A DNA stretch of 64,000 bases, taken from NCBI GenBank assembly GCA_964586595.1, contig CAZPHB010000011.1, positions 1 to 64,000 of the forward strand, read 5' to 3'. Both the position numbers and the translations under genes were made by a program. Origin of the DNA: REEB481 sp964586595 (GTDB lineage: Bacteria > Bacteroidota > Bacteroidia > NS11-12g > UBA955). The notes under the pieces were generated by a model that was not told where the DNA came from, did no database searches, and worked only from the letters and a program-made list of their open reading frames with translations. Each line of letters opens with the position of its first letter. The stretch's first letter is position 1. Of the stretch, positions 17,700-25,310 are shown piece by piece.

Positions 17700-17885
17700 A
17701 TGCCCATGAAAGAGCATCTGCAGTCGAACATCATCACCAAGCATCTGGCCGGTTGGAGCACCGCCGAGGAAGAGCGCTTCATCCACGAATGGCTGAAGAA
17801 AAATCCGCATCATGCGGCAACATATCAGGCCATCAGACAACATTATCTGCGCGTAATGGCAAAGCAGGAAATGAATACCCTTTGA
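17700..17885 (+). CDS. small FecR-N-terminus-like protein (61 aa)
   Basis: MPMKEHLQSNIITKHLAGWSTAEEERF..., 61 aa (or from ATG 17691, 64 aa). The segment KHLAGWSTAEEERFIHEWLKKNPHHAATYQAIRQHY matches the N-terminal cytoplasmic helix region of FecR-type anti-sigma factors (LAG-x-x-x-x-E-E-x-x-x-x-x-W). It lies 4 nt upstream of the FecR gene, which itself begins with another, weaker such segment (ITAHLAGED). It may be a separate sigma-binding peptide, or the detached N-terminus of a duplicated FecR. I do not recognise a named family. The upstream 17460-17690 shows nothing else. Confidence 0.55.
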   Translation: MPMKEHLQSNIITKHLAGWSTAEEERFIHEWLKKNPHHAATYQAIRQHYLRVMAKQEMNTL

Positions 17886-17889
17886 GGCG

Positions 17890-18798
17890 ATGAACGAAGA
17901 TCAATTGAAACGGATTACCGCGCACCTGGCCGGGGAAGATCAACCCCTGCTGCCCGGCGATGAAGGTTCGGAACTGGAACAATTGCGCCGTGCATGGATG
18001 CTGAGCGGTTCCTATCGCTATCCCGAACAACACCAAACGAACTGGAATCAGCTTGCGGCCAAGATCAATGCAACGCCACACAAGGGCCGGCAGCGTTGGC
18101 TCACCATCGGTCTTTCTGCAGCGGCTTCTTTGGCTTTGTTGGCGGGTGCCTACTTCACTTTTTGGTACCGCGCTCCGAAGCAAGGCATGGACACGGCGTT
18201 GTACTACAATGCAGCATTCGGCGAGCAACGGCAGGTTCCCTTGCCCGATGGCAGCGCCGTTACCCTGAATTCAGGAGCTTCCATTTGGGTAGAACCAGGA
18301 TTCAACAAGCAACAGCGAAATGTCGAGCTGCACGGTGAAGCTTATTTTGAAGTGAAGAAGCTAAACCTACCCTTCACCGTGAAGGCCGGCAAGGCGGAAA
18401 TTACGGTATTGGGAACAGCGTTCAACGTGCGCGAAACGAAGTCTGAGGTGCGTGTGGATGTGGCCCAAGGCTATGTACGCGTGGAAGCAAAGGATCAATT
18501 TACCGAATTGCGCAAGGGACAAGCGGCTGTTCTGGAAATTGCTTCAGGTGCGCTGCGCTCTGAAGCCGGCGACAGCCTTTCCTGGGCATGGAAACAAGGA
18601 ATGCTGGTGTTCCGCAATGAACCGCTATCCGCAGTAGTTGAACGTTTGGAAAAACACTACAATGTGCGCATTTCCATGCAGCCGGAATGGGCGAAAAAAA
18701 GATATTCCGGACGCTTTGAACCCATGCCCGTGACAGATGCCCTGAACCTGATCAATTCGGCGCTGGGTATTTCCTTGAAGGTTGAAGCAGCACAATAA
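17890..18798 (+). CDS. FecR family anti-sigma/regulatory protein, orphan
   Basis: 302 aa. Short cytoplasmic N-terminus; one membrane segment at about 73-94 (LTIGLSAAASLALLAGAYFTF). Then the FecR domain (RQVPLPDGSAVTLNSGASIWVEPGF, LHGEAYFEVKK, VLGTAFNVRETKSEVRVDVAQGYVRV), and a C-terminal DUF4974 domain (VERLEKHYNVRI to the end). In this family FecR senses an outer-membrane TonB-dependent transducer and controls an ECF sigma factor. Here neither an ECF sigma gene nor a SusC/D pair is adjacent: the next gene is a convergent nuclease. It is therefore an orphan, preceded by a 61-aa FecR-like fragment. Confidence 0.88.
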   Translation: MNEDQLKRITAHLAGEDQPLLPGDEGSELEQLRRAWMLSGSYRYPEQHQTNWNQLAAKINATPHKGRQRWLTIGLSAAASLALLAGAYFTFWYRAPKQGMDTALYYNAAFGEQRQVPLPDGSAVTLNSGASIWVEPGFNKQQRNVELHGEAYFEVKKLNLPFTVKAGKAEITVLGTAFNVRETKSEVRVDVAQGYVRVEAKDQFTELRKGQAAVLEIASGALRSEAGDSLSWAWKQGMLVFRNEPLSAVVERLEKHYNVRISMQPEWAKKRYSGRFEPMPVTDALNLINSALGISLKVEAAQ

Positions 18799-18872
18799 AC
18801 CCTTCAGACAGCCTCACTGTTTCTTTATTTGGGAGGAAGTAAAAGTGTTTTAAAACACTTCATTTGCGCCGT

Positions 18873-20129
18873 TTAATGCTGATAGCATCTGCCGTTGGGA
18901 CTGCGGGTCATGCGTTTGCAGCGTGCACCGGCAGCGGTAATCCCCGAACACTGCACCATAGGGCTAACCTCCTGCTGGGCCGGTTTTGGCTGCACGGTGC
19001 TTCCTCCGGAAGCCTGTGATCCATGCACATGGCAATAACCATTCGCATTTCTGGTGTTGTTGCGGCAACGGTTTCCCGATTGGGTCACACCTTTGCATTG
19101 CGCACTTGCTCCAATCACTTGCTCTTTCTGTTCCGGAACCGGCGCAGGTAATACCTCGCCTGCCTGGCTTTGGTGCTGATGACAATAGCCATTTGGATTT
19201 CTGGTATTATTACGACAGCGGTTGCCGGCTTGTGTTTTACCCTGACATTGAACACTGGCGCTTTGCTGCGGAGTTACGGCAACCGATCCTGCAGCTGCAG
19301 TACCCATCCAACATTGCGGACAACAATCAGATTCCAGCAAGTCTTCAGCACCATCCGGCAATGCCGGGAAAAAGTCAATGCCTGTAAGCCGTTCCACGCT
19401 GTCTACAGAAACCGCGAAGCTGCTTAATGGCAATGAAGAAGCACTGTTGGGCAATACAAAACCAATGGCCTTAAAACCAGGCTTGTGGTAATCAAGCAAC
19501 ACCTTGTAATAGTATTTCGGTACCGAAACCATATTGGGGCCAATGGTTGGCAAACCTTCACTAAGTACCGGTCCGGTCACCACATATAGAACACTGTCGG
19601 TATTTGCCCAGGCACGCACCTGTTCTTCCAATTTCTTCCAGATTCCGCGGTTAAAAGAAGGATGTTGCGGACTCATGTTGCTGTAGTAAAAACTCTCCGC
19701 CATGGTTACGGACGACCAGCCCATATCACCGGCCGGGGCCAGGTGCCCGCGGTCAAAACCGCTGTTGGCATAGTCGGCAGCAGAGGCTGAACCTGTTTGA
19801 ACCAAAGGATCAACCATGAATTTATCGGTGCGTTCATAGCCGCCGGCTGCTTCGGTGCGGGTAAGGTCGTAAGCCACCCATGAAGCCTGTTCGTGCGTTT
19901 CGTTGTAGCATAGCGTAAAACCGGTATGGCGAACAATTTGATCACCGGGTTGGATCAATGGAAGTTCAAGGTTGATGAAATGCTGTTCGGGGGTATGTGT
20001 TTGTGCCAGACTGTCTTTAGGATTCCGGTGTTCCATGCCTGCCGAAACTTGACAGTTGCTGCCTGTGAGGAACAGCAAGAGCCACATCCAACGTTGTACA
20101 TGAAACGTATAAAAAGAATGATATGTCAT
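18873..20129 (-). CDS. secreted DNA/RNA non-specific endonuclease with three Cys/His-rich C-terminal repeats
   Basis: 418 aa. N-terminal signal/anchor (WMWLLLFLTGSNC, possible lipobox around Cys26). Residues 60-265 are a NUC1-type Endonuclease_NS domain: SGFDRGHLAPAGDM with catalytic His129, and Asn151 in YYSNMSPQHPSFNRGIWKKL for the metal. From 294 there are three near-identical 25-residue repeats (295-319, 345-369, 394-418). Their pattern is CxGxTxxGxRCxxxTRxxNGxCxxH, like the zinc-knuckle-like DUF5763, and they are joined by Pro/Gln linkers. The nuclease degrades DNA and RNA outside the cytoplasm, for nutrition or defence; the repeats may bind nucleic acid or the cell surface (inference). 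It stands alone, convergent with fecR, with a TAATTTCG box 11 nt upstream. Confidence 0.88.
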   Translation of the reverse strand: MTYHSFYTFHVQRWMWLLLFLTGSNCQVSAGMEHRNPKDSLAQTHTPEQHFINLELPLIQPGDQIVRHTGFTLCYNETHEQASWVAYDLTRTEAAGGYERTDKFMVDPLVQTGSASAADYANSGFDRGHLAPAGDMGWSSVTMAESFYYSNMSPQHPSFNRGIWKKLEEQVRAWANTDSVLYVVTGPVLSEGLPTIGPNMVSVPKYYYKVLLDYHKPGFKAIGFVLPNSASSLPLSSFAVSVDSVERLTGIDFFPALPDGAEDLLESDCCPQCWMGTAAAGSVAVTPQQSASVQCQGKTQAGNRCRNNTRNPNGYCHQHQSQAGEVLPAPVPEQKEQVIGASAQCKGVTQSGNRCRNNTRNANGYCHVHGSQASGGSTVQPKPAQQEVSPMVQCSGITAAGARCKRMTRSPNGRCYQH

Positions 20130-20140
20130 AAACGTATCTG

Positions 20141-20148
20141 CGAAATTA
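20141..20148 (-). promoter_or_regulatory. -7-like box TAATTTCG (minus strand)
   Basis: One mismatch to TAnnTTTG, 11 nt upstream of the nuclease start. The same variant occurs 4 nt before mtgA. Confidence 0.4.
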
Positions 20149-20238
20149 AGTAGCCGGTGCGGAAGAATATTACCCGTTTCAGTATTCGGGCAGCATGGGT
20201 GATTGCCCGTATTTTTTGGTGTACATGAGGGTGTTTAG

Positions 20239-20246
20239 TATTTTTG
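20239..20246 (+). promoter_or_regulatory. -7 promoter box TATTTTTG
   Basis: Consensus match ending 4 nt before ATG 20251; implies a leaderless transcript. Confidence 0.6.
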
Positions 20247-20250
20247 GAAG

Positions 20251-21414
20251 ATGCGACAACTGATCAGCTACTTTCTGACCTTCATCACTTGTTCAACCCT
20301 ATGGGCCCAACAACCTGGCGGTGCACCTGCGAGCACTGAACTTTACTACGATTGGCAACCCGGCAAAACCTACCGCTTCCGCTCGATAAGCACAGACCAA
20401 TTTACAGTTTCTGCCATGGGCATGAATCTGAAAGATCAATACAGGACCGAACTTGATTTTGGAATTTATGTGGTTAGCGTGGACGCAACAGGTACCGCTT
20501 CAGTGCAGTTGTATATCACCAATTACCTCGTCAAGAATGCGTACAGTGCAGTAGTGGCGAGCTTAAGGAGCATCCCGCCAAGATTGTTGTTTGTGCCCTG
20601 CACGGTGGACAGATTGGGCCATTTCGATATCGACAAGAAACTGATGCTGATTACCGCCAGCGGTGGACAGGTTTTGTCGATGGAGCCGGACAGCATCGCG
20701 CAAATGCCTCCCGACATCGAAAAGCCACGCTGGGTTCAGGCACATGCCGAATTCCTTTCATCCGGTATGTTGAAAACGGGATATGTACCGGCAACATTGG
20801 GTTCAGCCAGAAGAATTCAGATTAAAGAAAACGAGAAGACCGAGAAAATCCCGGTGTTTCCCTACGATTGCCTCAGCGCCATGGCCATGCCCGAAGGTGC
20901 GGTACAAGCCAACGACCAGGTAAATATGCAGAGTGGTTTCTATGAAACTACCGTGCGCGTAAACTCCATAGATGCGCAATGGGCCAATTTGGAACTGACC
21001 ATGTTGACCGATACCAGCAACGACATGTTCGAAGGGAAGATGAACGCTGTTTCCGGAGATGGCAACCAACAATTTGGTTTCAGCAACAATCCTGCAGGCA
21101 GTGGGTTTCCCGGCGCAGGAGAAATGCCTCAGATGCCGGATTTGTCCGGAATGATGGGTATGGGCGGTGCGCCGCCTTCAGGCTCCAATCCGGCGAAACC
21201 TTTTGAAAGCCAGATGCAGTTGAGCGGCGATGACCGGCAAATGTTCGATATGATGCGGGGCTCCATGCCGGTACTCGACCTGCGGCTGAAAACCCAATTC
21301 GATCATGTGAACCACATGTTTCAAAGAGTGGGTGGAACCGTGAAAACAGAAATGCAAATGCCGGGATTTTCTATGAAGACCAGCAGCGACGTGCAGTTTG
21401 CGCGCATGCCTTAA
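20251..21414 (+). CDS. exported protein of unknown function (387 aa)
   Basis: Signal peptide MRQLISYFLTFITCSTLWAQ. The mature part starts with ELYYDWQPGKTYRFRSISTDQFTVSAMG, a phrasing common in secreted beta-sandwich proteins of Bacteroidota that carry a DUF6263-like domain, but I cannot confirm the family. Around 275-320 it is Met/Gly/Pro-rich (GEMPQMPDLSGMMGMGGAPPSG), a flexible linker. No catalytic motif is seen. It converges with, and overlaps by 4 nt, the downstream minus-strand lipoprotein gene; nothing shows that the two work together. Confidence 0.7.
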   Translation: MRQLISYFLTFITCSTLWAQQPGGAPASTELYYDWQPGKTYRFRSISTDQFTVSAMGMNLKDQYRTELDFGIYVVSVDATGTASVQLYITNYLVKNAYSAVVASLRSIPPRLLFVPCTVDRLGHFDIDKKLMLITASGGQVLSMEPDSIAQMPPDIEKPRWVQAHAEFLSSGMLKTGYVPATLGSARRIQIKENEKTEKIPVFPYDCLSAMAMPEGAVQANDQVNMQSGFYETTVRVNSIDAQWANLELTMLTDTSNDMFEGKMNAVSGDGNQQFGFSNNPAGSGFPGAGEMPQMPDLSGMMGMGGAPPSGSNPAKPFESQMQLSGDDRQMFDMMRGSMPVLDLRLKTQFDHVNHMFQRVGGTVKTEMQMPGFSMKTSSDVQFARMP

Positions 21415-22013
21415 AGAGGCTTCACCACAAAAGCCCAGATTTTCATTTTCACATCTACACCATTGGTATAGCTTTGATTCCGCAGGCCAATGGTTACCGT
21501 GCGGTTTGATTCCAGCGGCGTATCAAAAATGTCGATGTATTTATCATGCACGTTTTTAGACTGAGGTTTGCTGATGAATGCGCGGAATTCCTCGTTTTTG
21601 AAGCTGAAACTGTCTTGCTGACCGGGTTCCAGAATGAACAGGTCGGCATTTGCTGTGCCGGCCGTTACCACGGGAATGGACGATATTAATCCCCAGGCAT
21701 AAGCCACAAAAGGATCTTCTGTTAAGGCTGCTGCTGTGGCAGGAAGCGCCACTTTGGCCAATTCAGAAACCGGCTCCGGGCCTGCGCCCATCCAATAAGC
21801 CCAATAAACGGTGCGCGGCGGCAACGTGAAGCTTCGTGTAATGATGGATTTATTGGAAAAACCGGCCGTACTTCTCGCGCCGAGCCGGAAGGTTTCTTCC
21901 ACCAATTCATAAGGCTCCACATAATCATTATATACCACGGGTTCGGGTTCTTTGGAACAAGCATTCAAACCCAGGAGCAAGATGGGCAAGGTGGGGTACA
22001 AGAACTTCTTCAT
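21411..22013 (-). CDS. unknown lipoprotein coupled to the cytolysin-like gene
   Basis: 200 aa. The start ATG 22013 overlaps the stop of the upstream cytolysin-like gene as ATGA; an ATG two codons earlier (22019) is the alternative. Lipoprotein signal MKKFLYPTLPILLLGLNAC followed by SKEPEP, an acidic/Lys stretch like the surface-export signal of Bacteroidota lipoproteins. The remainder is Ala/Val-rich beta with no recognised domain: TLPPRTVYWAYWMGAGPE, a hydrophobic AWGLISSIPVVTAGTA stretch, and a strand-rich C-terminus (ESNRTVTIGLRNQSY). Translational coupling to a pore-forming family member makes it a candidate partner, inhibitor or receptor (inference only). Confidence 0.75.
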   Translation of the reverse strand: MKKFLYPTLPILLLGLNACSKEPEPVVYNDYVEPYELVEETFRLGARSTAGFSNKSIITRSFTLPPRTVYWAYWMGAGPEPVSELAKVALPATAAALTEDPFVAYAWGLISSIPVVTAGTANADLFILEPGQQDSFSFKNEEFRAFISKPQSKNVHDKYIDIFDTPLESNRTVTIGLRNQSYTNGVDVKMKIWAFVVKPL

Positions 22014-23134
22014 AAACATTCACGTACTTTATAACTGGTGCCTGTATGGGTAATCAGGGGTGAATTGTCGCCAAGGTAACGCGCTTCATAGCTCACGGGA
22101 ACGCAACCGTTCCGGTGGTTGAATTGGGCGCCTTCTTCAATAAACCGATGCAAATCGTCCAGTGTTCTGATGCTGTAGGCCGGTCCCGGAGCTGCTTCCA
22201 CGGTAAGCTGCAGGTCGGATACAATTTTGCGCTGTGTGGCCGTCATGTTGGCTTCAAATCCGTTCAGGAACAGGTCAATGCTCGTTTTCACCTCGCGTTG
22301 GCTGAAGGATGAAACAGCACGAACCAAGGCAATTCTTCCATAAGAAACCGAAGAAACATAAGCCGGAGGGTTGTCGCTGGAAACCACCCGTTTCAGGTCG
22401 TTCACTTGAATTCCGGCGCCAAAAAATCCTGCCGGATTCGTGGGATACTGGGCGTTTACATTGAAATATACCTGCTTCACATACAGGTAGAGTGTGGTGA
22501 GTCCATTGGTATTGATGTACTGGAAGCGACTTCCAAGGCCACCCGCCAGGAAGTTCACATTCAGTCCGATGTCCAGTAAACCCTGTTCTGTAGTATAGGA
22601 AATCTGGGTATTTTGGTAGGTGTACAAAGGCGGCATAAACCAGAAGTACGGCGACTTTTTATTCAGTGTTTGCTGGTAGCTGTTGTTGTCGGGCTGGTCA
22701 AGGTTAAATCCTGTGGAGCCCTGGCTTCCAAGAATGGTAAAGCTCATGCGGTCACGAGGGAAGGCGCCAATGCTGATCAGGCGGGCCTGTTCTTTCAGGT
22801 ATTTTCCCTGAACTACATTTCCCGGCCAAAGGTCGGCTTTGTCTTCCGTATAGAAATAGTCGAAGTTCTGGATGCGCTGGATTCGGTCAACCATATAGGT
22901 GGTACAGGGAACGGGTGTTCCGTTTACCAGAACCTGCTCAACGGCGGTATCGCGATAGCGCACGCTGTTGGCAGGTGGCGGAGTGGGCGTGCCCAGGGCA
23001 TCAATGGCGTTGTTGATGTCGCCCGTGGGTTTCACCGGTTCTTTATCTTTCTTGCAGGAAGGAAGGATGAGCAATAGCGCGACAGGCATCCATAAACGCA
23101 AGTTCGGGTTTGGTGAGAAGAGCGGGAAGCGCAT
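22010..23134 (-). CDS. cholesterol-dependent-cytolysin-like (thiol-activated cytolysin family) lipoprotein
   Basis: 374 aa from ATG 23134; the longer frame starts with a TTG inside the -7 box and was rejected. Lipoprotein signal ending LPSC (Cys27), then KKDKEP. Family evidence: EQVLVNGTPVP (near 65; compare VLVNGK), DLWPGNVVQGKYL (compare VYPGALL), LYVKQVYFNVNAQYPTNPAGFF (near 215), and NPPAYVSSVSYGRIALVR (near 254), which contains the YGR motif of the CDC/CDC-like superfamily. After PVSYEARYLGDN the protein ends, where classical toxins continue into domain 4 with the Trp-rich undecapeptide. It is thus a membrane-anchored short form lacking the sterol-binding domain. The lipoprotein gene that follows overlaps it by 4 nt. 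Confidence 0.88.
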   Translation of the reverse strand: MRFPLFSPNPNLRLWMPVALLLILPSCKKDKEPVKPTGDINNAIDALGTPTPPPANSVRYRDTAVEQVLVNGTPVPCTTYMVDRIQRIQNFDYFYTEDKADLWPGNVVQGKYLKEQARLISIGAFPRDRMSFTILGSQGSTGFNLDQPDNNSYQQTLNKKSPYFWFMPPLYTYQNTQISYTTEQGLLDIGLNVNFLAGGLGSRFQYINTNGLTTLYLYVKQVYFNVNAQYPTNPAGFFGAGIQVNDLKRVVSSDNPPAYVSSVSYGRIALVRAVSSFSQREVKTSIDLFLNGFEANMTATQRKIVSDLQLTVEAAPGPAYSIRTLDDLHRFIEEGAQFNHRNGCVPVSYEARYLGDNSPLITHTGTSYKVRECL

Positions 23135-23152
23135 AACGGTAGCTGCTAAATA

Positions 23153-23160
23153 CAAAGATG
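23153..23160 (-). promoter_or_regulatory. -7-like box CATCTTTG (minus strand)
   Basis: One mismatch to the consensus, 18 nt upstream of ATG 23134 of the cytolysin-like gene. It overlaps the TTG that would otherwise start the longer frame. Confidence 0.4.
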
Positions 23161-23287
23161 CAGTTCAGGGGCCAAAATCGGGCCAAATCCGAACGTGAAC
23201 TCAAACCGGTTGTCAGGGTTTGGGTTGACGCAGGTCATGATGCCTTGTTTGCGTTAGGCTGAACTTCGTGTGCATCATTTTATTTTT

Positions 23288-23731
23288 ATGAAGAAGCAAG
23301 CAGAAATCCGAAGACTGGGCGTGTATTTGAATCGTTTGAGGGCCACATTTTACTATCCGGATTCGGGCAGTGATGCGCTCACGTACATGCCATCAGGCAT
23401 AGAAGGCCGGGTGCGTTACGCCGGAGAAACGACCAACCAGATTTTGGTGGGCAACAACCGCAGCACCAATAATGAACACCACAAGCACAACAAGGAAGTA
23501 GATGGCCTCAGGGCGTATTTCAAGCAACTTTCTCTAAAAACAGAACCCTATCATGAAGTTTTTGTATTGGGACCCCGCATTTTGCTGCATCAGTATGAAA
23601 ACTTCCTAAACGAAAATGGGAAGCATGGGCCGCGGCGGCATATAGTTTTTCAGGAAAGCGATAAGTTGACGGACAATGAATTCCGTGCCGCTGTGCGCAA
23701 GCATTTTGCGGGGGAGCAACAAGAGCACTAA
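23288..23731 (+). CDS. small eRF1-domain-like (host-attachment/translation-related) protein, tentative
   Basis: 147 aa from ATG 23288; the longer frame from 23270 adds MHHFIF. The pattern resembles short Bacteroidota proteins of the bacterial eRF1/host-attachment group: an N-terminal strand block (RLGVYLNRLRATFYY), a His/Asn-rich middle (NNEHHKHNKEVDGLRAYFKQL), then EVFVLGPRILLHQYENFL, RHIVFQESDKLTDNEFRAAVRKHF. The last block (D-K-L/M-T-x-N-E/Q-...-V-R-x-x-F) is the most telling. Function is unknown; relatives are thought to touch the ribosome or stress responses. It is a single gene, ending in a convergent intergenic region with a hairpin. Confidence 0.55.
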   Translation: MKKQAEIRRLGVYLNRLRATFYYPDSGSDALTYMPSGIEGRVRYAGETTNQILVGNNRSTNNEHHKHNKEVDGLRAYFKQLSLKTEPYHEVFVLGPRILLHQYENFLNENGKHGPRRHIVFQESDKLTDNEFRAAVRKHFAGEQQEH

Positions 23732-23796
23732 TGGGTGTTGACGCGCAAATTTTGATCCTGCCTAACTCTTCTGTTGATGCTAAATCCTGGCGTATG

Positions 23797-23821
23797 CATG
23801 CATGGGTATTGGCCATGCATG
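23797..23821. terminator. palindromic hairpin between convergent genes
   Basis: CATGCATGG (23797-23805) pairs perfectly with CCATGCATG (23813-23821) around a 7-nt loop, midway between two convergent stop codons (23731 and 23843). There is no T-run, so it is only a probable bidirectional 3' hairpin. Confidence 0.4.
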
Positions 23822-23842
23822 AGGCCTTAATAAGCAACAGAC

Positions 23843-24691
23843 TTAATCTTCAGAAACCAGACGAATACCCTCATCATCAATTTGGATGAGTTGCTTTTTG
23901 TACAGGGTTCCAACCGATTTCTTCCAGAGTTTTTTGCTCATGCCAAACGCGGCATAGATGGCATCAGGTTCGCTGTGGTCGGTATAAGGCATGAAGCCGC
24001 CGGCCTGCTTCAGTTTTTCCAGGATTTCGCTGCTGCTGTCCTGCACCGATTCATAACCTGAGGGTCGGATGCTCAGGTCAATTTTTCCGTCTTCCCTGAT
24101 TTGGGCGATATAACCTTTCACATGGTCGCCAATGTTCAAGGGTGCGAATACCTGATTGAAGTAAAGCAGGCCGGTGAACTCATTGTTTACCACAGCTTTA
24201 TATCCCAAATCAGATTTTCCATAGATGAACAGGTCAGCTTCAGCGCCTATGGGATACAGCGGTCTTCCCTTATTCAGGAACTTTTCGATGTGTGCGGAAG
24301 CAGCTATACGTCCGCTTTTTCCATCGAGGTACACAAAAACCGGATACTTGCGTCCTTCCTTCATCTGCACGGTTTGCTCGCGAAAGGGCACCAGCAGGTC
24401 TTTGGCAAGTCCCCAGTTCAGGAACGCGCCAAATTTGCTGTTCGAGGTGCATTCTAGATATGCGCAGGTACCAACTTGTGCCAGGGCCTGTTCGGTGGTG
24501 GCGACCATACGGTCCTCACTGTCGCAATACACAAACACATTCAGCGCATCTCCGATGAGTGTTCCTTCGGGAACATATTTCCCAGGCATCAGGATGTCGC
24601 CGTATTCGCCTCCGTCCAGGTACACGCCAAAATCCACCATGCGCGCCACGCGCAGGTTGTTGTAACGTCCTGGTTTTAATTCTTCAGTCAT
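23843..24691 (-). CDS. cvfB: S1-domain RNA-binding protein, CvfB family
   Basis: 282 aa. Tandem S1-like modules: YNNLRVARMVDFGVYLDGGEYGDILMPGKYVPEG (N-terminal module with the gapped glycine pattern of CvfB), CTSNSKFGAFLNWGLAKDLLVPF (second, near 82), and IGDHVKGYIAQIREDGKIDLSIRP (third, near 186). These are followed by a winged-helix C-terminus (GGFMPYTDHSEPDAIYAAFGMSKKLWKKSVGTLYKKQLI). Cytoplasmic, binds RNA; in Firmicutes homologues regulate virulence gene expression, while here the target is unknown. It overlaps the end of the DUF502 gene by 4 nt and is likely the last gene of the purD-DUF502-cvfB operon. Confidence 0.88.
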   Translation of the reverse strand: MTEELKPGRYNNLRVARMVDFGVYLDGGEYGDILMPGKYVPEGTLIGDALNVFVYCDSEDRMVATTEQALAQVGTCAYLECTSNSKFGAFLNWGLAKDLLVPFREQTVQMKEGRKYPVFVYLDGKSGRIAASAHIEKFLNKGRPLYPIGAEADLFIYGKSDLGYKAVVNNEFTGLLYFNQVFAPLNIGDHVKGYIAQIREDGKIDLSIRPSGYESVQDSSSEILEKLKQAGGFMPYTDHSEPDAIYAAFGMSKKLWKKSVGTLYKKQLIQIDDEGIRLVSED

Positions 24692-25308
24692 GATTCTTCT
24701 CCTAAGTCAGAAACTCCGCCGCTCAGGATGAACTTCATCACTTCAGGTGCGTCTGCTTCCAAGGTTTTCAGTTTGTCTTTTCGCACCATCCATACCTGTC
24801 CGGATACGCCATACGAGAAAGGCATATACACGCCACAGTGGCCGGGCATCTTGATATTTTCGAGGTCTTGGGCCGTGATGAATCCGAGGCGATAAATGCC
24901 ATCTTGGATTTCCACGCTCACCGGTTCGTTGAATTTACGTTTGTCGCCCACAAATGCTTCGGTCATGTCTTTCACCGAGCTGTACACGTGTTTCACACCC
25001 GGAGCTCGTTCCATCAGCGCATCGAAGAGTTCAAAAAGTGGTCTGGTGATGAAGCCGGTGGCAAACATACCCACCAGGGTAATGGTAAGGGCAATGATCA
25101 GAATGCCGATTCCGGGAATATGCAGGTTGACAAAATATTTTTGGATCAGCGTATCAGCCTGAGTAATGAGCGTATAGAGCAGCCAAACTGTGGCACCAAT
25201 GGGTAAAACCACCAGCAATCCGCGCAAAAAATAGCCCAGCAGGCGGCTCATGGCCTGCCTGAGTGTAAGTTGTCTGCGCAGGTGACGGAGGTGTTTTTCT
25301 TGAATCAT
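24688..25308 (-). CDS. DUF502 family membrane protein
   Basis: 206 aa. Two membrane segments at about 22-45 (LLGYFLRGLLVVLPIGATVWLLYTL) and 65-88 (GIGILIIALTITLVGMFATGFI), followed by the family motif APGVKHVYSSVKDMTEAFVGDKRKF and GFITAQDL. The family is widespread in bacteria, with no established function. The start lies 3 nt after the purD stop and the end overlaps cvfB by ATGA, so all three are co-transcribed. Confidence 0.88.
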   Translation of the reverse strand: MIQEKHLRHLRRQLTLRQAMSRLLGYFLRGLLVVLPIGATVWLLYTLITQADTLIQKYFVNLHIPGIGILIIALTITLVGMFATGFITRPLFELFDALMERAPGVKHVYSSVKDMTEAFVGDKRKFNEPVSVEIQDGIYRLGFITAQDLENIKMPGHCGVYMPFSYGVSGQVWMVRKDKLKTLEADAPEVMKFILSGGVSDLGEES

Positions 25309-25310
25309 GT

